Shown one piece after another: positions 16,318 through 24,113 of a stretch of 64,000 nt of DNA; positions within the stretch are counted from its first letter, which is position 1, and each line of letters begins with the position of its first letter. Location of the stretch: the NCBI RefSeq assembly GCF_004364325.1, contig NZ_SOCP01000003.1:1-64000 (forward strand), given 5' to 3'. Source of the DNA: Actinophytocola oryzae (GTDB lineage Bacteria > Actinomycetota > Actinomycetes > Mycobacteriales > Pseudonocardiaceae). A model generated the notes under the pieces. It searched no databases. It was not told the origin of the DNA and saw only the letters and a program-made list of their open reading frames with translations. The translations under genes and the position numbers were made by a program.

Positions 16318-18783
16318 TCATCGGCGCCGGTCGTGGAGGCGGCCGGTGCGTTCGCGGCCGTGGCGGAGTTCGGCGCGGAGCAGGCGTCCGACGGGTTCGA
16401 TCAGGCGGCGGGCCAGGTCGTCGAGGTCTGGTGGTCCTGGGGGTTCGGGGGGTCGGGGGCTTGGTTGTGGGGTGTCGGGGGTGGGTGCGGAGCGTTGGAC
16501 TGGTGGTGGTGTGTGGGCTGGGGCCGCGGTGGGCTGGTCCGGGGCCGCGGTGGGCGGGATCGCGGCGATGGGTGCGCCGAGGCCGGTCGACCGTTGTCTT
16601 GCGGGGGTTCGCTGGACGGTCGGTGGTGTCGTGGACGGGCGGGTCGTGGTTGTTTGGTCGACCGGATGGGTGGTGGTCGGGTTTGCGCTGCGCTGGACCA
16701 TGCGAATGGGTGGCGCTGTGATCCGTTGCGTTGGTTTCGGCGGGTGGGTGGCCGGGTCGGGTGTGGTTGTCGGGGCCAGGGTGCGTTGAGGTGGCGGGGT
16801 GGCCCGTCCGGTGGCTGGGGGAAGGGTTGCCGGGGTGGGGCGGCGTTGGGGCTGTTCTCCGATCATTTGGGCGGTGGCGGGGGTTTCGGCGGGCGGTGGG
16901 GCGACGTGGCGGTGAATCGTCGGGGGGTGGGTGTCCGGGCTGGGGGCGGCGGTTGCCGGCTTTGGCGGCTGGGTGCCCGGGTTCGCGTACTGGTCGGCGC
17001 TTCTCTGGACCGCCGGGGCTGAACTCCTGGTGACCACGGGAAGGGGGATGCTTCGGTGAGTCGGGGGGGTTGGTGGGTGGGCGCCTGGGCCGGGTGATGG
17101 GTCGACGCTTCGCTGGACCGGTCGAGTGCTTGAACCGGATGGTTGACGGGGTGATGAGTCGGCCGTTTGCCGAGCAGGCGGGGGCAGCGGGTGAGCACCC
17201 GGGCCGGAGGTCGGGGCAACCGGTGGGTCGACTGTTCGCTGGACCAGCGTTGGTGGGTGGGCAATGGATGGTGGGACCGAAGGGGTGACGCCTGAGGGGT
17301 GAATAGGCGAACTGGTGGGGGGACCATCCGATCGATCAACGGCGTGGTTGACCTCTCGCGCTATCAGTGGGGCTGGTAGTGAGGTACTCGGACCTGTCGA
17401 TTGGCGCGCAGGAGGGCCGAGCCGCCGCTGGGCAGGCGGCTCTGGCAGAGGGGTACCTGAACCGGATCCTGGAGCAGACGGGCGACCAACCGATGGGGCG
17501 ATGCTTGCCCCTGCTCGCTGAACGCGGTAGTCGGGGGTGGGGCCAGGTGTCCGAGCGGCGGCGTTGGCGAGATCTGACAGGTGGGTGCCCGGGGCTGGAC
17601 CAGGCGTTTTCTCGACCGGCAGGTCGAGATCATCCTTGGTCACTGGCAGCCAGGCATCCGAACTGGGGGACGGACCTCGGCCGGACGCCGGGTCGATGCT
17701 TCGTTGAACCAGCGAAGTCGGCGGGTGGGCAGCCGAACGGGGTGCCGGATCGGCCAGTCGAGCAACCGGCGGGTCGACGCTTCTCTCGGCAAGCTCGTCT
17801 GATGGAGGAACACCCGAACCGGGCACTCGGTCATCGGCGATCTCGGCTCGTCGCTGAACCAGTGAGGCGGGCGACGGTCCAGGCGGGCGATCGCCGGCGC
17901 CATCCACGCTTCGCCGCACCAACGGCACCCGCTGACGGGCCACCGAACCGGCCCCCAGATCGGCGGCGCCATTCACGCTACGCTGCACCAACGGCATCCG
18001 CTGATGGACGGACGGACCAGCCGCCCGATCGGCGGCGCCATCGACGCTTCGCTGCACCAGCGGCACCGGCTGGCGGGCGGACGGACCAGCCACTCGATCG
18101 GCGCCGGTGTCGACGCTTCGCTGTACCAGCGGGACTGCTGAGTCGCCAACGGAGTCGGATGCCGGGCCGGCAGGCGTGTCGATGCTTCCCTCAGCCGGCG
18201 TGGTCGTCGAGTGAGCTGCCAGGCCAGTCTGCCGGTCCGTCACGGGGCGAACGCCTCGCTGAAGCGTCCGACCGGCAGACCGCACTGCCGGACGGACCGA
18301 CTTCCCAAGCACCGGGTCGGTACTCCGTCGCGCCTTCGGTGCACTGATCGGGTCGGCGCCCAGGTCAACGCTTCGCTGAACTGTCGGCTCCGGTGGTCGG
18401 GAACTTGGGCGGAGTTGCCCACCCAACTGTCCGGATATCAGGCCTACCGGGACCAGCCTTCGCGCCAGTCGCGCGACCAGGCGGGGTGAGTCCGCGCTTC
18501 TTTGAGCTGGTTTGGGCGTGCGTTGAACCGCCGGGGTCACCGGGTAGGAAGTCGCGTAGAGCAGGCCCGACGGCGCCTCCCCGCTGACGCCGTGGCCTAT
18601 GCCCCTGTCGAGGCGGTGGTCCTGCCAGGACGTCAGGTTCGAGCGGAAGGTCGTCGTGTTCATGACCGTCGTGGGGCGGTGGATCGTCGGGGTCGTGATG
18701 GGAGCCTCGCGCCAGCCGCCGTCCCACGGGGGTGGTGCCGGAGCGGGGTCGGGCCGGTTGCGCCATCTGTCCAGGAAGGACAC
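16318..18783 (-). CDS. Large disordered VQRS(V/A)D-repeat protein of the injection-system operon
   Basis: An 821-aa protein, strongly Pro/Ser/Thr/Arg-rich and probably disordered. Structured pieces are limited to the N-terminus (MSFLDRWRN) and the last ~45 residues, an amphipathic helix (DLDDLARRLIEPVGRLLRAE) likely to dock on another component. Between them the motif VQRS(V/A)D or close variants occurs about 15 times. Near residues 215-330 it becomes a regular tandem unit of about 27 residues (PLVQRSVDGAADRAAGPS). The GTG at 18783 has GGGGAGG upstream and lies 3 bp after the previous stop. I do not recognise a named family. Position between tube and hub genes would suit a tape-measure or cargo-binding protein. 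The cargo protein at 29812 carries a similar VQR motif. Confidence 0.7.
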   Translation of the reverse strand: MSFLDRWRNRPDPAPAPPPWDGGWREAPITTPTIHRPTTVMNTTTFRSNLTSWQDHRLDRGIGHGVSGEAPSGLLYATSYPVTPAVQRTPKPAQRSADSPRLVARLARRLVPVGLISGQLGGQLRPSSRPPEPTVQRSVDLGADPISAPKARRSTDPVLGKSVRPAVRSAGRTLQRGVRPVTDRQTGLAAHSTTTPAEGSIDTPAGPASDSVGDSAVPLVQRSVDTGADRVAGPSARQPVPLVQRSVDGAADRAAGPSVHQRMPLVQRSVNGAADLGAGSVARQRVPLVRRSVDGAGDRPPGPSPASLVQRRAEIADDRVPGSGVPPSDELAERSVDPPVARLADPAPRSAAHPPTSLVQRSIDPASGRGPSPSSDAWLPVTKDDLDLPVEKTPGPAPGTHLSDLANAAARTPGPTPDYRVQRAGASIAPSVGRPSAPGSGSGTPLPEPPAQRRLGPPARQSTGPSTSLPAPLIAREVNHAVDRSDGPPTSSPIHPSGVTPSVPPSIAHPPTLVQRTVDPPVAPTSGPGAHPLPPPARQTADSSPRQPSGSSTRPVQRSVDPSPGPGAHPPTPPTHRSIPLPVVTRSSAPAVQRSADQYANPGTQPPKPATAAPSPDTHPPTIHRHVAPPPAETPATAQMIGEQPQRRPTPATLPPATGRATPPPQRTLAPTTTPDPATHPPKPTQRITAPPIRMVQRSANPTTTHPVDQTTTTRPSTTPPTVQRTPARQRSTGLGAPIAAIPPTAAPDQPTAAPAHTPPPVQRSAPTPDTPQPSPRPPEPPGPPDLDDLARRLIEPVGRLLRAELRHGRERTGRLHDRRR

Positions 18784-18786
18784 TTC

Positions 18787-19005
18787 TTACCTCCCCTCGT
18801 TCGCTCTCGCGTTCAGGTTGGCTATCTCGCCCACCCACTGCCGGCGTTCCTGGTGGGGCAGGTCCAGGATCTCCGCCCTCGGCCAGTGGAAGTGGTATGC
18901 CACGTACGCGACCTCCTCCCGCAGGCGTTCGGGCGCGTACGTCTCTATTCCCCCAGGCGGCCACCCGCCAGGTCCACCTCGAACGCCGTGCCGCACGACG
19001 GGCAC
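18787..19005 (-). CDS. Small DUF6760-like injection-system protein (start uncertain)
   Basis: The conserved body is EEVAYVAYHFHWPRAEILDL followed by ERRQWVGEIANLNARAN, as in the small DUF6760-type proteins of actinomycete injection loci. Homologous-looking sequence begins only at residue 20 of the longest reading. The canonical starts are ATG 19005 or GTG 18996, both well inside the previous gene. An ATA codon at 18948 would give 53 aa and a 4-bp ATAG overlap with the upstream TAG stop, matching the ATGA overlaps used throughout the operon. Function is unknown; small size and place suggest an assembly factor. Confidence 0.72.
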   Translation of the reverse strand: MPVVRHGVRGGPGGWPPGGIETYAPERLREEVAYVAYHFHWPRAEILDLPHQERRQWVGEIANLNARANEGR

Positions 19006-19385
19006 GACACCCCCGCCCTCGTGTGGCCCTCGCTGTTGATGCGGCGGTAGAAGTCCTGCAGGAACGCGATGTCCGTGGCGTACATCTGTTCCACCACGCC
19101 GACATGGACCTCGCTCAACGTGCCCAGCATCGTGATCACCTGGCTCAGCAGGACCACGCTCAGGTAGCCGGGGTTCTCCTTCACCCTGATGTCGATCTGT
19201 GGACGCAGCTCGTCCCTCGCCGTTGCCAGGCGCATCCTGCCGTGGCGGTGGACCACGCCTTCGTGGTCCACGTAGCCACGCGGCAGTTCGAAGTCGTACT
19301 CGGTCACCGGGGCCGACGTCACCGCGGGAGTCGGTGCCTCCACCAGGCCGTCGAGGTCGTCCAGTGCGATCGTTCGGCGTCTCAT
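18945..19385 (-). CDS. Small tail-assembly protein of the contractile injection system
   Basis: A 146-aa protein. After a low-complexity N-terminus (to about 30) comes FELPRGYVDHEGVVHRHGRM, a conserved block in CIS and phage tail assembly proteins. A helical middle follows (RDELRPQIDIRVKENPGY, VVEQMYATDIAFLQDFYRRI). A CPSC pair at the C-terminus (VSCPSCGTAFEVD) could bind a metal with other residues. ATG 19385 overlaps the tube stop by 4 bp. Phage equivalents act as tail chaperones or tube adaptors; which applies here is not shown. Confidence 0.78.
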   Translation of the reverse strand: MRRRTIALDDLDGLVEAPTPAVTSAPVTEYDFELPRGYVDHEGVVHRHGRMRLATARDELRPQIDIRVKENPGYLSVVLLSQVITMLGTLSEVHVGVVEQMYATDIAFLQDFYRRINSEGHTRAGVSCPSCGTAFEVDLAGGRLGE

Positions 19386-19822
19386 TCGACCTTGATCTCC
19401 TCGAACGTCAGGGTTACCTTCTCCGTCGCCGCGCTCGATTCGCCTGCTTTCAGGGACGGGCCCTCCCACTTGCTCGCCCACGCGTTCATCAGCTGCATGC
19501 GGCGGACCGAGTTGCCCTCGGTGTCCTTCACCTCGATGGTGATGTTCTGCCGTGCGGCGTTCACGGCACCCTTCTCCAGGGTTTCCTTCAGCCACTTGCT
19601 GAACTCGGGGCTCTTGTCCAGACCCCTGGTGATCGTCACCTCACCGCCCTTCTGCGCCCCCGGCTGCTTCCTGATCAGTGGGCGGCCCGTCGAGGTGACC
19701 TGGTAGACCTCCACCACGTCCTCCTCCACCGTCAGACCGCTCACCTCCTGCAGCGACTCGACCATGAAACCGCCCAGCTGCACACCGAAGATGTGTGTCG
19801 CGAGCGCGTCGCCCTCTGCCAT
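19382..19822 (-). CDS. Major tail tube protein
   Basis: A 146-aa gp19/Hcp-like tube subunit (FGVQLGGFMVESLQEVSGL, GGEVTITRGLDKSPEFSKW, RRMQLMNAWASKWEGPSL). It polymerises into the inner tube carrying cargo. ATG 19822 follows the sheath stop by 19 bp with a GAGGAC site just before it. The sheath-then-tube order is standard. Confidence 0.93.
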   Translation of the reverse strand: MAEGDALATHIFGVQLGGFMVESLQEVSGLTVEEDVVEVYQVTSTGRPLIRKQPGAQKGGEVTITRGLDKSPEFSKWLKETLEKGAVNAARQNITIEVKDTEGNSVRRMQLMNAWASKWEGPSLKAGESSAATEKVTLTFEEIKVE

Positions 19823-19841
19823 GTCCTCGCCTTTCCGGGAT

Positions 19842-21347
19842 CTACTCGCTGACCAGGCTCGTGCTGTCGGAGAACTGCGCGAGGCGGAACACCACGAACT
19901 CCGCCGGTTTCACCGGTGCCACGCCGATCTCGCACACGACCTGACCCAGGTCGATGGACTCCTGCGGGTTGTTGTCCTCGTCGCACTTGACGTAGAACGC
20001 CTCCGCTGCCGTACGGCCGAACAACGCGCCCTGACGCCACTGTTCGGTCAGGAACGCCGCGATGTTCCTGCGGATGCTCGACCACAGCCGGTCGTCGTTC
20101 GGCTCGAACACGACCCACTGCGTGCCGATGAGGATCGACTCCTCCAGGAAGTTGAACAGGCGCCGCACGTTCAGGTAGCGCCACGCCGGGTCCGACGACA
20201 GCGTCCGCGCGCCCCAGATCCTGATGCCCCGGCCGGGAAACGCGCGGATGCAGTTGACGCCGACCGGGTTCAGCAGGTCCTGCTCGCTCTTGCTCAGCAG
20301 GTAGTCCAGGTCGACCGCGCCGCGGATCACCTCGTTCGCCGGGGCCTTGTGCACACCGCGTTCCACGTCGTTGCGGGCCCACACACCCGCCACGTGGCCG
20401 GACGGCGGCACCACCGTGTTCCTGCCGTTCGCCGGGTCGAACACCCGCACCCACGGGTAGTACAGGGCGGCGTAACGCGAGTCGTAGCCCGCCTCGTCCT
20501 GGCGCCACGTGCGCACCTTCTGCGCCGACAGGCCCGGCGGGGTGTCCAGCACCGCGACGCGGTCGGCCATCTGCTCGCAGTGCGCGATCACCGCCAGCTG
20601 CACGGTCTTCACGCCCTCCAGGTCGAGCATCCCGCGCTGGTAGGCACTCATCAGGTCCGGCACCGCGACCATCGTGATCTCGTCGATGCTCTCCAGGCCA
20701 CCGAAACCGGTGCGCGCCTCGGGGTCGCCGAGGTACTCCTGTGCGTCCACTGTGGCTGGTGAGGTCGAGGGGGCAGGCAGCGTCACGGACTGCTTGTCCG
20801 GCTTGGCCAGCGCCCCGTTGCCCTGCTCGGCCACGGTGATCAGCTTGGACTGCGCGGAAACCTGGGTCACGACGTAGTTCTTGACGTTCTTGCGGGTGGA
20901 CACGTCGTAGGTCTCGACCACCCGGTCGCCCTGGCGGACCAGCAGGCGGAAACGGTCGTCCGGCGGGTTCTCGCCGTCGACGTCGGCCACCTCGACCGAG
21001 ACGGCGCCGGTGCCGGGAAGGGCGGCGACACGCAGTCCGCCCAGCCGCACGGGTTCACCCGCCGCAGGCTCGGCGTCCGGGGCCGCACCGCCGACGCGCA
21101 CGACGTAGGCCGCGCCGCCGCCGTTGGCGAAGTAGCCGTACACCGCGTGCGGCAGGTAGGCGTCGTCGGTGAAGCCGCCGAAGTTCTGCACGTACTGGTT
21201 CCAGTTCGCGACCAGTGTCGGCTGGTGGAAGGGTCCCTGCTCGGCGAAGCCGACGAAGGCGGCCACCGCGGTGCCGACCCCCTCGATCGGCCGCGCTCCG
21301 GACTGGACCTCCTCCACGTACACGCCTGGGGAGAGGTACTGCGGCAT
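19842..21347 (-). CDS. Contractile tail sheath protein
   Basis: A 501-aa sheath subunit. It opens MPQYLSPGVYVEEVQSG and GVGTAVAAFVGFAEQGP and closes with the sheath C-terminal domain (GIRIWGARTLSSDPAWRYLN, then FEPNDDRLWSSIRRNIAAFL). Contraction of this protein drives the tube. ATG 21347 has AAGGAG 6 bp upstream. A 91-bp gap separates it from the ATPase gene, the largest gap inside the run, so an internal promoter could raise sheath and tube output. Confidence 0.95.
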   Translation of the reverse strand: MPQYLSPGVYVEEVQSGARPIEGVGTAVAAFVGFAEQGPFHQPTLVANWNQYVQNFGGFTDDAYLPHAVYGYFANGGGAAYVVRVGGAAPDAEPAAGEPVRLGGLRVAALPGTGAVSVEVADVDGENPPDDRFRLLVRQGDRVVETYDVSTRKNVKNYVVTQVSAQSKLITVAEQGNGALAKPDKQSVTLPAPSTSPATVDAQEYLGDPEARTGFGGLESIDEITMVAVPDLMSAYQRGMLDLEGVKTVQLAVIAHCEQMADRVAVLDTPPGLSAQKVRTWRQDEAGYDSRYAALYYPWVRVFDPANGRNTVVPPSGHVAGVWARNDVERGVHKAPANEVIRGAVDLDYLLSKSEQDLLNPVGVNCIRAFPGRGIRIWGARTLSSDPAWRYLNVRRLFNFLEESILIGTQWVVFEPNDDRLWSSIRRNIAAFLTEQWRQGALFGRTAAEAFYVKCDEDNNPQESIDLGQVVCEIGVAPVKPAEFVVFRLAQFSDSTSLVSE

Positions 21348-21438
21348 GCTCGCTCCTTCTTTCTTCAGCTGCGCCAACACGAATCCTGCCCCGCCCGAGT
21401 GCACCCCGGCAGGTCCGGCGGACCCCCGGCGAGGGCAG

Positions 21439-23427
21439 TCACGTGCCCGAAGAGGCAGCCCACGGCCCGAACTCGTTCGACAGCACCAACCTGCCGAGCT
21501 TGCGGTACTCCTGGCGCACGGACTCGACGACGTCGGCCATGGTGACCGCGCGGTCGTCCGTGGCGGCCAGGTACGCCGCGGTCACGGCACACGCGCGGAT
21601 CGAGCCGCCCGCCAGCTCGAAGCGGTCGGCACAGAAAGGCAGGTCCAGATCGTCCGCTCGGGGCATGGCGGCGCCGAGGCAGCGATCCCACAGCGCGAGC
21701 CGTTGCGCGGCGTCCGGCATCGGGAACTCCGCGATGACGTCGACCCGCCGGGTGAACGCCTCGTCGACGTTCGCGCGCAGGTTGGTGGTCAGTATCGCGA
21801 TGCCGTCGAAGGACTCCATGCGCTGCAACAGGTACGCCGACTCGACGTTGGCGTAACGGTCGCGGGCGTCCTTGACCTCGGAGCGCCTGCCGAACACGGC
21901 CTCCGCCTCGTCGAACAGCAGGACGCCATGCACCCCGGCCGCTTCGGTGAAGATCCGCTCCAGGTTCTTCTCCGTCTCGCCGACGTACTTGTCGACCACT
22001 GTGGACAGATCCACCACGTACAGGTCCATGCCCAGCTCGGCCGCGACCACCTCGGCGGACATCGTCTTGCCGGTGCCGGACTCGCCCGCGAACAACGCGA
22101 CCACGCCACGGCCTCGGCCACCGCCCGGGCGCATCCGCCACTCCCCCAGCACGCGGTCGCGGTGCCGTGCGCGCCTGGTCAGCTCGGTGAGCTGGCGCCG
22201 GGTGGGGTCGGGCAGGACCAGGTCCGTCCAGCCGACGGACGGGATGATCCGCCGCGCCAGGCGGTCGAGTCCGGCGCCGTTCTGTGCCCGCACGCCGGCC
22301 CGCACGTGGTCGAGCGTGAGCGGTTCGCCCGCCAGCAGCGCCAACCGGGCGGCCACGGCGACCGCGTGGTCCACCTCGGCGACGCCGAGCCGGTAGCCAG
22401 TGAGGTCCGCCACCAGTTGCGGGGCGGGTGGGGTGCCGGTCGCCTCGGTCAGTGCGTGTGCCCAGCGTGTCGCCCGTCGGACGGTGTCCAGTGGCGGTAC
22501 GGCGACCGAAACAGCCTCCGTCCACTTCGGATCCCAGTGGGTGCGGCTGTGGAACACCACCGGGACCTCGGCGGTCCTGAGCTGCCGCAGCAACCGCACC
22601 TGCTGGGCGTTGACCGGGCCGAAGACGATGCCGGCGCCACGCAGTCGTGCCTCACGCACCACCTCGGCCACCGGTGGGTCTTCGGGCAGCGCGGCGGCGT
22701 CGACCACGAGCGCGTCGTGCCCTGCCGCGGCGAGCGTGGCGACGGCCGTCCGCTCGGCGTCGCCGTCCGCGTCACGCAGGTGGAGCGGGCCGACGCAGGC
22801 CCTCAGTGCGGCACCCAGGCGCTGGGGCAGCTCTTCCGTGGTCGTGACGGCGGGAACCAGCCGCGCTTCGGTGGCCAACGAAACGGTGTCGTCGCCGAGG
22901 AGGTGCGCGACGACCCGGTCCGGCACCTGCAGCACCCGGGACAGCGCGGGCAGTTGCGGCTCCCGTATCTCCAGCAGGCCGCCGGACAGCAGCGGGGCGC
23001 CGGAGGCGAAGCGGAACCGGCCCGCGCCGGCTGCCGGTTGCCCGCACAGTTCCAGCGCGAGACCGACGGTCGCGCGGCGGCGGGTGACGTCGTCGTTCAG
23101 GTAGCCGTACAGGCGCTCGAAACGGGCGTCGACGTCCGGGGCCAGTGCGACGAGGAGCAGCTCGACGTCCAGCGGTGACAGGGAGAACCGCCGCGCCAGC
23201 GTGCCGAGCCGGGAGCTGGGCTCGAGGTCCTCGACCGGCTCGAACGCGAGCGGTGTCCTGGCGCCGGCCAGTATCCGTTCGACCACGTCCGGGGTGAGGT
23301 ACAGGCCGCGGTAGGGGTCGTCCGGCGTGGGATCGGTGGCCTGCCGGGTCGCCACCGCCTCGCGGACGCGTGCCTCCACCGCGGCGAGCCGCCGCCACAG
23401 CGACGACTCCACGAGCGTGGCGGTCAT
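21439..23427 (-). CDS. AAA+ ATPase of the contractile injection system
   Basis: A 662-aa protein. The N-terminal ~420 residues are a winged-helix/substrate region, including a second, degenerate P-loop fold. The catalytic AAA+ module follows: Walker A FAGESGTGKT near 447, Walker B VLLFDEAEAVFG near 500, sensor and arginine fingers in ATNVESAYLLQRMESFDG and following. CIS of all known branches carry such an ATPase, thought to help assembly or cargo loading rather than sheath recycling. ATG 23427 overlaps the DUF4255 stop by 4 bp. Confidence 0.92.
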   Translation of the reverse strand: MTATLVESSLWRRLAAVEARVREAVATRQATDPTPDDPYRGLYLTPDVVERILAGARTPLAFEPVEDLEPSSRLGTLARRFSLSPLDVELLLVALAPDVDARFERLYGYLNDDVTRRRATVGLALELCGQPAAGAGRFRFASGAPLLSGGLLEIREPQLPALSRVLQVPDRVVAHLLGDDTVSLATEARLVPAVTTTEELPQRLGAALRACVGPLHLRDADGDAERTAVATLAAAGHDALVVDAAALPEDPPVAEVVREARLRGAGIVFGPVNAQQVRLLRQLRTAEVPVVFHSRTHWDPKWTEAVSVAVPPLDTVRRATRWAHALTEATGTPPAPQLVADLTGYRLGVAEVDHAVAVAARLALLAGEPLTLDHVRAGVRAQNGAGLDRLARRIIPSVGWTDLVLPDPTRRQLTELTRRARHRDRVLGEWRMRPGGGRGRGVVALFAGESGTGKTMSAEVVAAELGMDLYVVDLSTVVDKYVGETEKNLERIFTEAAGVHGVLLFDEAEAVFGRRSEVKDARDRYANVESAYLLQRMESFDGIAILTTNLRANVDEAFTRRVDVIAEFPMPDAAQRLALWDRCLGAAMPRADDLDLPFCADRFELAGGSIRACAVTAAYLAATDDRAVTMADVVESVRQEYRKLGRLVLSNEFGPWAASSGT

Positions 23428-24104
23428 CGGATCGGCTCGCTCCGGCGGCGCCTGCCTGCCGGGGGACGGGGCCGCGACACCGCGAACGCGTCGCCCTCGG
23501 CCGTCGTCGGACCGTCGTACCGCAGCCGGTGTGCCTGGCCCTCCGCCGAGCGCAGCACCATGCCCTCGGTCACCGGCGGCCCGGCAGGCGTCCACTCACC
23601 GGCCAGTGGGGAGATCACCCTGAGGTTGATGGCCGGTTTGAGGTCGCCGCCGAGCGCGGACCAGACGTCGGACGCCGCGCCGCCCTCGGTGACCGGGCCG
23701 CCCGCCTGCAACCCGACCGTCAGCCCCAGCTCGGCCAGTGAGCCGGTCAGCCAGTCCTGGTCGAGCCGCTCGGTGCGGACCAGCGCGCTCAACGCCTGTG
23801 ACAGCAGCCGGTGCTCGTCCTGCGCGCGGTTGGTCCATGCGGTGACCAAATAGGACAGTTGGAACCAGCGGGCCACGCCGCGCCTGCCCAGCAGCACACC
23901 GTCGTCGCCGTGGACCTCGACGTCACCGGACTTGCGTCGGGTCAGGTCCTCGCGGATGTCGTACAGGAACACGTTGATCGTCGGGGCGTTGCGGCGGGCC
24001 GTCCATTCGGTCGTCGGTGCGTCGAACGCCAGCTCGCCCTGTTCGCCCGGCACATCGCCTGCCGCGAGCAGCCGCCGGATCGCCTCGTCCACCTCGTGGA
24101 TCAC
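23424..24104 (-). CDS. DUF4255 / Pvc16-like tail terminator (cap) protein
   Basis: A 226-aa protein with the DUF4255 core (PTINVFLYDIREDLTRR, RRGVARWFQLSYLVTAW, EHRLLSQALSAL). The equivalent Afp16/Pvc16 protein caps the upper end of tube and sheath and sets the length. ATG 24104 lies 9 bp past the beta-propeller gene stop. The C-terminal ~70 residues (YDGPTTAEGDAFAVSRPRPP, then Arg-rich) are variable. Confidence 0.9.
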   Translation of the reverse strand: MIHEVDEAIRRLLAAGDVPGEQGELAFDAPTTEWTARRNAPTINVFLYDIREDLTRRKSGDVEVHGDDGVLLGRRGVARWFQLSYLVTAWTNRAQDEHRLLSQALSALVRTERLDQDWLTGSLAELGLTVGLQAGGPVTEGGAASDVWSALGGDLKPAINLRVISPLAGEWTPAGPPVTEGMVLRSAEGQAHRLRYDGPTTAEGDAFAVSRPRPPAGRRRRSEPIR

Positions 24105-24113
24105 GGAACTCTC

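Noticed and set aside
14413..17022. Long plus-strand frames opposite the spike, hub and repeat-protein genes
   Set aside because: They mirror well-identified minus-strand genes in GC-rich DNA, are very Arg/Gly-rich and show no domains.
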